In this document: positions 25,019 through 36,599 of the stretch, piece by piece
Layout of the letters: each line of letters starts with the position of its first letter
Numbering within the stretch: position 1 is the stretch's first letter
Assembly: GCA_900708905.1 (NCBI GenBank)
Contig: CAADRB010000089.1
Coordinates: forward strand, 186,001-250,000
Source of the DNA: Hymenolepis diminuta
Lineage: Eukaryota; Platyhelminthes; Cestoda; Cyclophyllidea; Hymenolepididae
Length of the DNA: 64,000 bases
Direction: 5' to 3'
Translations under genes and position numbers: made by a program
Notes under the pieces: generated by a model
What the model was told of the DNA's origin: nothing
Databases searched by the model: none
What the model saw: only the letters and a program-made list of their open reading frames with translations

Positions 25019-28000
25019 ATGGCAGAATTCCAAGTTGGCCTATATTAGTCTAAAATCATTGGTCAATTAATTGCCTATTAAAATTATTTTAATTGACACC
25101 ATATAGCAAAATTTGAACTTAAAAACAAGTAATTTAATAGGTTTAAATGCCTTTAAACTGTTATGAACATTATCACAGTTTAAATTGCCTAACCTTTGTT
25201 CACTGACTATAGGTCATACATTTGTTGGAGTCTAATTGGTTCCCTGATATCGTCGGTGATTCAATTACTGACGCGTCTCTAGGGCTCGGTATGGTTTATC
25301 AGTATGGCGCTTTATTTGTCGAACTTCTCCAAAGGACTAAGGTAATCTAATTATTAATTGGAACTTATAATAAACATGCATTATATACGGTTTTTGTTGC
25401 AGTATAAAATAACATACTAGGTTATCTTTTAAGTGCAAATGCTCCTGTTTTGTGTTATTAATATTTGTTTCTGTTAACTTAGATATCTCCGCAAATATTT
25501 CTTCTCGCCAGTCACTTTGCTGATCCACCTGCTGTCAATCTAATTGCATTTCCTGTTGCTTTTTTTCTTCATCCAGTTCTTGGTTCAGCTACACTCTTAT
25601 CCATTAATTTTTCAGAATGGCTCAATTGTGTCTTAAAATGGTACACACTGGAGTCTAAATTTTAATCTTACTAGGCTCCTTGATGATGACAGACCATATT
25701 GGTGGGTCCATACCAGCGAAAAGGCGTATATAAAGCTCAAACAATTTCCCCTAACTTGCGAAACTGGTCCGGGAAGTCCATCCGGTCATTGTATGGTTAT
25801 GGTGTCGGGATGGCTTCCTTTACTGCTCTACATTAGAAGCAACTACAACAGGTTTGTTTTCATCTCTTATTTTTTTAAAAACTTAATTTACACGTAGACT
25901 CGGTTCTGTTTTTCTTGCCTTATTCATTACTTGCACCGTTCTGGTTGCTGTGAGCAGAATTTACATTGCCACACATTTCCCTCATCAGACTATTCTGGGA
26001 GTAGTAGCAGGTAATAATTCTAAGCTCTCAACCATTACAGACATATCATTTATCTGAGTAGTATGTTTTTCTTAATTTATAGGTGCTCTTATAGGTCTCT
26101 TTTTCTACGAATGGTCACTGTCTTTCCATAAAAGGAGTTCTAAATCGGGCAAAAAGATGGCGAATTTCCATTCTTCCATCCTAAACTCTCCATCATCGCT
26201 AGTTAACACTGGAGTTCTTAGTTTGATCGCTGGAAAAGCTGTTGGTATTTTATTGAGTTACCTGGGCACTGATGTTGAACGCAGTTATCGATTAGCTGCA
26301 AAGTATTGCGCACGACCTGAGTGGCTGCATCCTTCAACATCTGTCATGGCTTCATACGCACGAGTCGCTGGTGCTCTTATTGGTAAACCTCTATTCACCC
26401 TTTATATTGATACTGAATTTTAGGTGTTTGCCTAGGTCCGTAGTTGTATTGAATCGAATTTCCAAAGTTTTAAACAGCTTAGGTTACCTCTTAATATCCT
26501 GATTGCAGGTCAGGAAATGGACGAGAGACATATATTTTTCAGATATAATAGTGAAGGATAAGTTGGTGTATTTTAATTATGAAGTCCCGAGACTTCCAAG
26601 CATGGTGATGAAAAGCAACAGATGCAGTCGTCTCTCAAATCGGTTTAAGCGGGATTTAGATCAATCAATACAAAGAAAAATTTTAATGAACAAAGATGCC
26701 ATAATATTTTTGTGCCAATATTGGTATCTTGCCCTCTAGGAGGGTAGATTTCTTAAAGCTATGATTTGGCCATCCCTACCAGGATCAGTATGTACTGATC
26801 TATTGTATTTAATGTTTTTAAATCAGTTTGATATATTTTTGACTCCGGTTTCCTGGAAAAGCTTTTTCGTAAATAGTGTTTCGTAAGAGTTTATGCTGAT
26901 GACTTAATTTTAAATTCAGAAGTCATAGTTCTGGACCTCATTTGTACAATTATAGTGGTTTGGGTGGTCAGGCAATCTTGTGAGATGTTGGCATCTCTGT
27001 TTTGCTGCTGTTCAGTTGATCACTTTTGTAGAATATGACTCTTATGCTGTAATACTGTTAGGAGATCCAGTCCTGCTGCCATGATATATCCGTCTACTAG
27101 ATAGCACTGGTCTACAATTGACTCCCACTGGAGAGAAGGTTAAGACGGGATGCAGGACATTTTATTAACCAAACCAAGACATTATATAGGAATACAATTT
27201 GTCCTCATATTTTTTATGTTGGGAGATCAAATCAACGCCAGACTGATAATCTGTGGGAATTGATTATCTCCAGACAAAAAATTAAATACTGCATCTATGG
27301 GCTCTGCTTTGTCGGACTCCTATCACTTAGCTATAAATAATTTTTCAGTAGGCGAATTATCAGGATATCCGCATTCTTATTAATGACTGTGTAAATCTTT
27401 TCTTTCCATGATCTTGAAATTTATCAATAACGGGGAGTCATTAAAGAAGTTTACAACTTTCTGCGAAGTACTATTTTTAATACGCAATAAAACACGGTGT
27501 GTGGTGTGATAACTCAGTAGCTGCATAACGTCTTTCTATTTGGGTCCTGAATAAGAGATACAAAACGCTCAAGAAGTTATGTTAACCATGAATCTTTTAT
27601 GAGTCGTTGACTGAAAAGCCTCCGCAACACGTGTGTATTCCTTTAGTGTCGTTACTTGTTCTAACGTAGTAATCCTGAAGTCACAGTAATAATCTCGCAT
27701 ATCAACGTAATCTAGAAAACTCTGTAATATAGCTGCTTAACACAGAAGCCAATAACTCAAATCAGGACACAAGGCATTTTATGGAAAACATGCGTGTATT
27801 AAATAAAGTGGAACTCAATTAGAATAGACTTAAGCGGATAGGCACAATAACAATGTATTTTTTATTGGTAAGTAAATAAGAAAAAAATATTGAGCGCGGA
27901 GACAATGATAATTATTTATTCTAGCATTAACCATTTCCAATCTGGTGTATTTCCACCCGGGAATTGACTGCTGAACTTTAGTTGTTGAAGGTCACTTTTT

Positions 28001-28560
28001 CTTAACATTCAGAGGTCGATCAACTTCTTCATCATGTAATTGGGTTTGGGAGCAGTTTTAATTTTCCTCAAAACATGGAATTACAAGGTCAAATTCTTAA
28101 TAAAAGGTAGCGCTTTACAAAATAGCATCTTAGCGGTTCTGCTTTCTTGAGATTACTACATTCGAAATAACTTTTTTTGTGCTTATATACATTGTATGTA
28201 TTCACTTCTTCAGGACTAGCAGGAGCAATTTTTCTGCGCCCTCTATCCTCGCGTACTTCTAAGCCAGTTATCACGCCTCTTTGGGAGATCATTGTGCCCA
28301 GTATTATCACATTTCTTGCCTACTATGTGTTCCATCAAGTAATTCTCTTTGTCTCTCCCCACATGAAAAACCTCGTTGAACACATTCCCCTTATCTCTGA
28401 TATCTCCCTTCTTTTCTACATGGCTATTCTGGGTGCTCTTTCCCCAATGATTGTCGTTTTCGTATTTTCAACATTTCACGACAAATTCTTTCTAAGTTTT
28501 AAACAGCAATTTACTCCTCCTAAATCCAAAAATGGAATGTCAACCGTGGCCACTAATTGA
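25019..28560 (+). CDS. G6PC: Glucose-6-phosphatase catalytic subunit
   Basis: This ER multi-pass enzyme hydrolyses glucose 6-phosphate, the last step of gluconeogenesis and glycogenolysis. Firm exons: 25283-25341, 25512-25640, 25675-25851, 25898-26010, 26083-26382, 28214-28560 (TGA). The phosphatase signature is complete: KWLLDDDRPYWWV (K-x6-RP), TCETGPGSPSGH, and SRIYIATHFPHQ (SR-x5-H with the nucleophilic His). Later helices include the RPEWLHPST region and a C-terminal membrane segment. Two 5' exons are proposed: 25019-25033 (MAEFQ, weak GTTGGC donor) and 25213-25251, the latter followed by a 31-nt intron. They give about 392 aa and put the catalytic Arg near residue 87 (83 in human G6PC1). 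If translation instead began at the ATG at 25304, the N-terminus would be about 20 residues short. No KKxx tail is seen. Confidence 0.92.
26755..26940 (+). mobile_element. Decayed LINE-type reverse transcriptase fragment
   Basis: It lies inside the last G6PC intron. One frame reads GSVCTDLLYLMFLNQFD, resembling the LINE RT motif GSVxSPLLFxLFLNDFD. About 80 nt later another frame reads FVRVYADDLILNS, containing the YADD catalytic box. Stops and a frameshift separate the two. It is too short and diverged to name a clade. Confidence 0.5.
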
Positions 28561-29639
28561 GAAACAGGATCTATGCTAAGCAGAAAATCCCGCTCATGAC
28601 ATCAGTCAATCCCACTTTAGTATTTCTCATTTCTATTCCTATTGACGAATATAATATACTCGTTCTGTTGAATTTACATTATTCTTACTTAAACATTGTA
28701 TTAGCTACATAAGAAGTAAACAGACTTAAATAAAATTCCCATCAAGTCGAAATATTTTGTATCTGAGACAGCGGTAAAATTTGACCTAGACTTGATATTT
28801 GTATGCGAATTTGGATAACGTGCAAAATTCCAAACAGGTGGTCATTCATAAAGTCAAATCCAATAAACCTAGAGGTTCTTTAAAATTCACAAGGATACCT
28901 GGTCACCCGCTAACTTGACACCCGTGTGCAACACCATCAATAGCTAAATCCACTACAATAGTACCCTTTGTGTTAAGCGCAGAATAAAAACTAAATCTTT
29001 TCCTTCAGGTATAGATGTTTTAGCAGAACTGGAATGCGAGTTTCCCTTCAGATGAGTTATAGGTTGTCATTTCTCTGTACAATTTGAATGACGGAAAATG
29101 ATTCCCTTTAAATCCACCAATTCTCCCCCTTACAAAAATTAGTTTTTCCCTAAATGAAGAAGGTGCTCTGAAAAATTCACATTTATGTATATATATATAT
29201 AATTACTAGATAAACTAACTAAACATGTAGTATCAGGATAAGGCATGTCAGAAGTAGTTGTTAGTTTTTAGTAATAAAAAAAGCGTCCATAAACTCCTAC
29301 CACTTGGTAACCTACAAATTCAGCTCAACCTTACATCCAAGACGACGTTACAGACAGTAAGCAGTAAGCCATCAAGATATCCAGACACCCAAATACTGGA
29401 GAAAGAGAATGGCCTCAGTAATGTTTTAGCACTATCAATTCGGCGCATTCCGATAGGGCGCCTCTCAAACAGTTATAACTTGAACAATGGAATACGTGTC
29501 TTCTGACCCATTTGAAATTTAAATACGTCACTCTTTTCATTTGCAAGTCAAAATCCCAGCAAACTACGAAAAGTTAAATTTATACATCAGCAACCTATTT
29601 ACGCAAGCAAGCTATACATTCTATACACAAAATTGGAAT
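28561..29639. other. Convergent spacer between G6PC and MRM1
   Basis: This is the 3' flank of both genes. No gene seen. It contains an AT dinucleotide run near 29187-29203. The plus-strand frame at 29258-29506 has no recognisable motif. Confidence 0.4.
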
Positions 29640-31194
29640 CTACGAACGAAGACTCTTAATCTGATGCAGCAGAATTGCAGTAGCAGCTGCTACATTCAGA
29701 GATGTTGGAAGAGGCGAGGATTCCGAGGAGCAGTCATCAAGCTGATCGACAAGACCAGGAATTCTTACAATCAGATTGCAGGTGGACAACACAGAATCAG
29801 ACAAGCCGCACGCTTCCGATCCAAGAACAAGGACCAGAGGCTGTGGGGGGCCATTTTTACGGGCTCCAACCTAAGGAAAAAATAAGTAGATAAATTAGTA
29901 GAAAGATGGACCAAAATTTGGCGAGAAATTCAATCAATGGATAGAAGAAAACAACCAAACATCAGTCAAAAACTAAGGTATGATAAGAGTTCAGATAATT
30001 CGTTCTAAGAGTCACAACAGTGTTCTTTTTTGAAGATTTAAGATGACACTTGGGGTGGCGTATTATCAATCTAAACACTACCATTAAAATTTATCGAAAT
30101 TAAGCACAAATAACTTTCCATTTAATGACTAAAATTCATTAAATATGGAAATCCTGAACAGAAAATAAGTTTACTAAGATCACACACAAACAGCTTCAAT
30201 CAATGATGCTGATAGACTTAGTAGTTGTCATAAATGCAAATAATGAAGCACAAATAGCATATTTTTCAACTAGAGAAAAGGAAAAATCGCATGTAAACAT
30301 CAATATTCAAATAGTTTCCAATTCAGCTTTCCTTCTTAATATGAAATATTATATACATTAACCTACTATTTGCGACCCTACTCGGCATAACTCAAGAGGG
30401 GGAGGGTGATTAAGATTTTCTGACAAATTTGACTGCATTCCGGAAGTACCGACAATAACGAAACCTGCATTGGAAAGTTGTTTCAGTGCAGAGACTGGAT
30501 TAGTCACTCGAAAGAACTTTAGAGACTCCATCGCTCCGGAACTCAGTTTGCTAATTAGAGGAGAAGGTGAAGCGGAAAAGAAGGCGGAAATGAGAACACT
30601 TGGGATGCCAAAAAAGACAGCTGAGCGGAGAATGCTTCCCATGTTCATGACATCTTGAATTTGATCGAGAAATAGGATAATTGAAGCAGAACCACAACAA
30701 GAGATCGGTTTTATTCCATTATAACCACAATGATTAAAATGGAGAAGGGAACTGGCTAAGATGCCTTTGAGATTCGGCATGGGGATCGGTGTACACTCGA
30801 TTGCAATTCCCTGATTAGATCTACCGTTAGTGAGTACACTGAGAAAATCACGTGTGACTGATTTCACTTCAATTTTCATTGCAGCCTTTTGAACAGCTGA
30901 GGCCAACCATGGATTCCTAGTTTTCAGTTCATCATAAGGAAGGTTAAATAGATCTTCCCTCAAAAACACGCGAGAAACGGTGCGCTGCTTTCCGCATAGA
31001 GCAGCTAGTGAAGGTTGAATCCCATAAATGATTTCTGAATTTTGACAATTGTTACGTATCTTTTCGATTTCATGGCGAGACTCCTCGGGAAGCGCGCGAA
31101 TCCCACCACTGAAACGAAGCCTCTGTAAAAGAGAAATCGATGCAGTACTAGCATGTGGTCTCAAGTTCACAAAGAAATGATGGAGTTGGAACAT
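29640..31194 (-). CDS. MRM1: Mitochondrial rRNA 2'-O-methyltransferase (SpoU/TrmH family)
   Basis: In mammals MRM1 2'-O-methylates a guanosine of the mitochondrial large-subunit rRNA using S-adenosylmethionine. There are two exons: 30382-31194 (ATG, 271 codons, ending CGA/GTAGGG) and 29640-29870 (acceptor TTTCCTTAG, TAG stop), joined in phase 0. The total is 347 aa; the human protein is 353. An N-terminal SpoU substrate-binding segment (IYGIQPSLAALCG) precedes the SPOUT knot. Its three motifs are present: LDQIQDVMNMGSILRSA (motif 1, with N and R), LVLVLGSEACGLS (motif 2) and SLNVAAATAILLHQ (motif 3). The first residues are Phe/Leu/Arg-rich, which fits a mitochondrial presequence. The start at 31194 is the first ATG of the frame. 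Confidence 0.93.
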
Positions 31195-31650
31195 TAATTA
31201 GCTATATGGCGTTCTGCTATTGAATAGTAATATATAAATAATGAGAAAGCTTTATCATACAATATTTCAAATTACAAAATTATCCCTTATCTCTTATTCT
31301 TCGAACATGCACACTTTTTCGTACAATCAAGGTGACAATAGTCATGATTGATTAACTAAAAGCATACATTTTTAAATGAAGCATTAATACAGTACTGACT
31401 GTTCCGATTCAAATTTAGTTCTCTTGTTTTCCAAAAAACAGATTTGTATTAACATAGGCTTATCGAACATTTTGTTTTGAAAAATGAAGGAATATTTCAG
31501 CATATATTATTTATGTATACATTTATTATTTAACCACAACGCTGAAAATTAGGAAATTTAATGTCTTCTCACCTGTACCTTAGGAATCGGTTTCGTGTAA
31601 ATAGCATAACGCAGTGTCTTGTACCTTGCACTTTCTACTGCGTCACAAAA
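31195..31650. promoter_or_regulatory. Shared divergent upstream region of MRM1 and KRTCAP2
   Basis: This 456-bp AT-rich spacer lies between two oppositely oriented start codons and is probably a bidirectional promoter. No specific element is recognised. Confidence 0.35.
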
Positions 31651-32184
31651 ATGGGTCTTGATACGAGGATGTCATGTCTCACTTCGACTTTAATTTTCAT
31701 TGTGTCCATTGCAGGCTTGCACCTCATCAAGAACCTCACCGGAGATCTGCCAGTGGTTTTTATTTTGATTGGCATTTATGGAGGATTTTTAAGCGTCTTG
31801 CTCTTAACTGTAATGTCTGTAAATTCTTAATCGTTTTAGGCTATAAATAATTTTGAAAACATGACTTTCGGATACGACTTTTACGCGCAACTATTTCCTG
31901 AGGGTATTTTTTTATTCATTAGAAGTGTTATTTTTAGTCATTTTCTCCATTCTTCTAACCACTTTCGCGGTTGGAACTGTTCATAGAGTTTGTGGAACCG
32001 TCTGGTAAGGTGCTGGCAGTTTCTTATTGTTATTCCAATTACATTGTTCTTACTCGTGTTTCCTCCTTACAGTCTTTTATCTTCATGCGCCTGCGTTTAT
32101 TTCCTAAATGTCATGTCCCAGCAGTATTACTCGTCTAACAATATTAACCCATCCAACGTTGTTTTGAAAAAGAAACGAAATTGA
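31651..32184 (+). CDS. KRTCAP2: Keratinocyte-associated protein 2, oligosaccharyltransferase subunit
   Basis: KRTCAP2 (KCP2) is a small ER membrane subunit of the STT3A oligosaccharyltransferase complex, which N-glycosylates nascent proteins at the translocon. Exons: 31651-31809, 31840-31903, 31938-32004, 32073-32184 (TGA); 133 aa against 136 in human. Family-specific strings are AINNFENMTFGYDFYAQLFP (human: [20 protein letters not shown]), then VGTVHRVCGTVC, and the C-terminal KKKRN (human KSKKRN). The open frame extends upstream to 31561, but alignment to the family supports the Met at 31651. Introns are 30, 34 and 68 nt. The 31938 acceptor was chosen over one at 31923 because it keeps the family's 19-residue spacing from FPE to HRVC. 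Confidence 0.93.
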
Positions 32185-32281
32185 TGTTTATAATGCATGC
32201 TTTTCTTTACTTGACAATTTTTAGTGCTTTTTAAAATAAACAGTGATTCTTTATGACATTTTGTATTTTTAAAATTTCTTC

Positions 32282-35200
32282 TTAGCCACGATTATTGTAG
32301 GTGAACTTCTTTATTATTACCGATTGATCCACATCAGAAAATATATTCGGAGCACTGATTAGGATGATTATCATGCCACACGTCGTTATGCAGAGGAAAA
32401 TGATAAGTTGAATTCTGTCAATGACCGATGCGACATGTTTCCAATTCTCACGTACCTGAAAAGCCAAAAAGTGTAAAGAACTCTCTAAATGCTGTGAGTT
32501 CTTACGATGGTATACTCACCATTTGCTGTTTCTCTCCAGCTATTACATGTTTTGTTATTTTGTCTACCTTTTTTATTATTGTATCCAAGCTCCTATTGAT
32601 GCTTTCAAGTAGTGTTTCGGATGTCTGATATGTGTTGCACAAGTTGCAGCTGAATCTGACCTATAGATGAAACGTAATTCAATTAGGCATTCTCTCTGTA
32701 CCCTTCTCATCCGTATATCAGTTAACTGTCACAAAATGTAATTTAGTGCATTAAAACAGGTTTAGTTCTTTTCGTATTTCTTAAGAAATACTGTTTCCCA
32801 ATTTGTGTATTTTTAGTACCATCTTAAAATGTGATTTGGAGTATGAAAGGAGGCTTGATTTTTAATTTTGTTAGATAAAGGTATAGTATATCGCTGCTTT
32901 TACTAGCTAAGCGTACGGTAAATATAAGTATGACAAGGAAGGAAGAAATCTGTGTTCAGCGATAAGATATCTATTTCACTTTAAGCACACAATATTTTTT
33001 AGAGAGGAATAATTCGGAATAGCCTGCATAATTTGGTTAATTTTAGGCAAGGCGGGGAAGATGATGCGGATAATGTACTCACGGACCTTTTGTTCAGAGG
33101 TCTCGACTCTCAATGTATGCCTCTGATGAGAAATGCCTCCGTTGACTGGTTTTAGCCGGTGTAGCTAGTCATTCCGTTCACTATATGTGCATCGATGGGT
33201 ATCGAATTAACGACCAATAATATTTTGACATACACTTTGACTACTACAACAAGATAATTTCAGCGAGAACATATTCCATTTGATAGAATTTACTAAGTTT
33301 GACTTATAGACATTTTGTTAAGTGAATCCTATTAATGTGACGTTAGTTAATGATATTTTCTATGTAGCCGTTCATCTAACCTAAAGCCCCCCTCAATTTG
33401 TGTCTGAATTTCATCGTTTTTATATATAGATATTACTTATTATACCTAAGTAAGTAAGTAAAACGGTTAGACTATATTAAATTGAGTAAAGGTGGATAAG
33501 CAATCGAATTCCCCTTTAATTGTTAGATTGTATGAACTATATTCTAAAATGCTAAGTACGCTTTATTAAGACCTCATATCTTATTTTACGAATGTCCTAC
33601 ATTCTTTTATGTCATGTCTCTTCAGTCCTGTCTGATTCGAGGTACGCTTGTTAATTAAGATAAGCTTCAGTGGTGAAAGCTCGTCTAGGACTTCTTCTTC
33701 CTGAATGCGGATAAAATTGAAATTCTTTTAATCTTATTTATATTTAAACTTACTGAATTTCCTAGAAGAGAGCATTCTTTACTATTGCAAAGAGTAGGAC
33801 CAACTTCGCGGATTTCGTTTTTCAGACTATTTTCCTCCGATTCATCTGTATCAGATGTTGAATTACTTTCCTCATTAGTTTCTACCTTCCTATAAAATAA
33901 ACGGAGAAGGTTAAATTACAATCGCAAACGTTTGAGATGGTAGTGAACATAAGGACCTTTGAGGACACAGAACTGGACGGAGCCATGGGATAAACACTCG
34001 TCGAATCCATTTTGGAATTTTCGGATTACTTTTAGAATTTCGATGATTCAAATTAATAATCACTGCTGCAGTGATGCACAAACTCAAGAATGCCATCGCA
34101 AAAGTAAAGAGAAGGAATTTCGATAGAAGAGGAATGCTTTTCGTCCCAGCTGGAAGCATCTTGCTTACTAGAATCATGTAGACCACAATGGTAACCAGAA
34201 TACTGATGGAAAGAGTGATTTTTTCCCCCGCATCTGTCGGTAGACAAAACACACAAATCCCAAGTAGAGCTATAAGTGCGCAAGGAATGATTATGTTTGT
34301 AATGTAGAAAAGTGGCTTTCGACGAAGGACAATCTTGAATGAAATCCGAGAAGTGGGTGGACGATTGGAGATAGTTCCATGACGATAGAGAGGTGAAGCT
34401 TTCAGTCGCTCGTCATAAACTGGAGGCTCGTCGATATGGAAGTAGCCAGGACCTTCTATGAAGTCCCAGACTCCACTTGGAACATAGTCCGATAAATCGA
34501 TATTAGTTTGGTTTTTATAGAATTGCAGTTCAACCTATTGAACACTCAGAATCGTATACTCCAGTTTACCTCATCTTTAGTGTAGGTCCAACTTCCTAGA
34601 TCTATTCGACAGGTCTGCTCATCGAAGGGAAAGTACTTGACGTCTATTTCACAGGAAGTCTTGTAGATTATCGGTGGGATCCAGAGAACATGTCCGTCAT
34701 TTTGGAGAACCACGTTCGGTTTAAACGTTGCTTCGAATTCGCCATCAACACTTAAATAAGTAGTGAGTATAAATATAACTTTAATGTACTTGTTTAGAAC
34801 GACAATGTCTGGTCTCCAGAGCTTGTGAATAGCAATATTGATCGATTCAATACCTGCGAATTCTCTGGGATTCCAGGCCAATCGGTAGTCAAACCATGAC
34901 TGAACTATGTAGTAATTAAGGAAATATCAGACCTACTATTCGCAGCCATACATTGCTCTTGAGGCGCTGATACTTTTCATCCTATTTAGAAGAATAAAAT
35001 TGAAGTTGTTTGAACATTATACAGTTTCAACTTTCTTTTTTTTCACTGTTTGCCTCCAAGCGGACAGAAATTTGAGCATTCGAAAAAATGAATTGGCCAA
35101 GGTACAGAATAATGGTTATTATAAATTACAAACTGATTATCAGAAAAATAATACATATCAGCTATTCTAATTTATGCAGAAGCATTTAATGCTTAACGCG

Positions 35201-36545
35201 AACGGATGAATTATTTTCTTTGGTGATTACTGATAAACGATACGCTATGACGATAATATACAAACCATATGAGATCCCTTTAATTTGAAAGACCTCTATT
35301 TAAATTTCATACCTTACGGAATTCGGTTTTGTAAGTCTTTGATCACTTTATATTGAACTGTGCCTATCCTCTCGACAAAAGAGCTTACTCCATTAATTTG
35401 TATTAATCTTCATTTGGTTATATTTTTAATAATAAGTCTATTTATTTAAAAATCGTATCAAAGTTACGTATTGTACAATTGAATGCATGATTTTCAAGTT
35501 CCAGTTCATTGAATGAGGGCCTTAGGAGGCATTACCTCCTGTGTATTTTGACTTTTCCATTTTAAAAATGTTAATGTTTGGTTAAGAAGGTTTTATTAGT
35601 GGAAACATTTTCTTTTCATTTAGTTGAACAGCTTTGCATTTAAAATAATTATATGAAAGTGTTATAGTGCGTGGCCAAGACACCGTAATATTTGGTTAAA
35701 CCCATTAGTATATGGTATGCTACATTGCTCAGACCCCGAAGAGAGAGATATTTAACCTGATAAGATTAATCTTGTTACCAGATAAAATCAGGCTTTTATT
35801 GATGAAAAAGACTTCTTTTTATACATCCGGTTGCGCAGAAATAAGAAGAGTGGCTGTATGACCAATTTATCCCTTCATGTTTGTTGTATCCGACACGAAG
35901 ATGTTATATCAACAGAACTCACAAAAGTTCCAGTAATTATCAGTACTGCTACTACTACGGTGGTTGTATGAATGCTTCATTTTACTTTAAGACTTATTAT
36001 CACCAAAATAATAAAACAGAAACTGAATTTAGAACATTTAATGTATTCAAATTATAATGCGGAAATTTAAAAGTAACCGTAATGATATTTGCCCAATATT
36101 TTGCTTAATAAAAATGAACTAGTATGATTTCAAAACTGAATTACGTTATTATTTTTCATTTAGAAAATCTCTCCATTCCTATTTATCCTGCCAATTGCCA
36201 TTAAAACTGTTGCTTTTATTTCAAATTAACGCGTTGATACAATTTGAATGAGATATAATAATAATATCAAAGAAGACTTACAAGTTGGACTATCTGGATC
36301 ATTGCAAGTCCAACTTTAACTTGTACTGTTTCATTCCTGTTCAAAACAGGTCGAAATAATGGGTCATATTGCTTATCCTCGAATATATATCTCACGAGAA
36401 GTTCCTGGTCTGAAATCGGAGCACCTGCTATAAAGGTTTCATCTTTATCCATAATAAAAATGTTCTTACCTCTACTGGAAAAGTGCCTCCTTGTTCCATT
36501 TGTCAAAAGGACCAAAAAACTCAAGCAAATATAGAAACGGTTCAT
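32282..36545 (-). CDS. Nicotinic acetylcholine receptor-type Cys-loop channel subunit, non-alpha
   Basis: This is a subunit of a pentameric ligand-gated channel of the plasma membrane. Exons: 36282-36545, 34937-34981, 34790-34899, 34570-34750, 33957-34534, 33754-33889, 32520-32624, 32282-32455 (TAA); 530 aa, all phases consistent. In order: signal peptide ([18 protein letters not shown]); [17 protein letters not shown]; loop [10 protein letters not shown]; the Cys-loop with 13 residues between cysteines ([15 protein letters not shown]); M1 ([15 protein letters not shown]); M2 starting [13 protein letters not shown]3; a long acidic intracellular loop; and M4 after [15 protein letters not shown]. 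Loop C has no vicinal Cys pair, so it is a non-alpha subunit. The GEK before M2 is the cation-selective form, unlike the PAR-type motif of flatworm anion channels. The ligand is inferred from family. Confidence 0.94.
33062..33215 (+). repeat. SINE-like repeat, copy 4 (diverged)
   Basis: GATGCGGATAATGTACTCAC followed by GTTCAGAGGTCTCGACTC repeats the A-box/B-box-like order of the other copies. It then runs into TGTGCATCGATGGGTATCG. It sits in the channel-gene intron between the exons at 33754-33889 and 32520-32624. Confidence 0.35.
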
Positions 36546-36599
36546 TTTTACTATAGAATAAAAATGAAAGTGAAAGAATTCCGTTTTTCTATCCATTGT

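Noticed and set aside
29541..29893. Two overlapping plus-strand frames of 114 and 63 codons
   Set aside because: They mirror MRM1 exon 2 (29640-29870 minus), which carries SpoU motifs 2 and 3.
31904..31922. A 19-nt intron in KRTCAP2 using the acceptor at 31922
   Set aside because: The acceptor at 31937 gives a 34-nt intron and exactly preserves the 19-residue spacing seen in the human protein.
34900..34904. Channel exon starting at 34904 after ATAG
   Set aside because: The acceptor five bases later (TTCAG, exon from 34899) keeps the conserved W-L-x-x-x-W spacing and the phase with exon 34937-34981.
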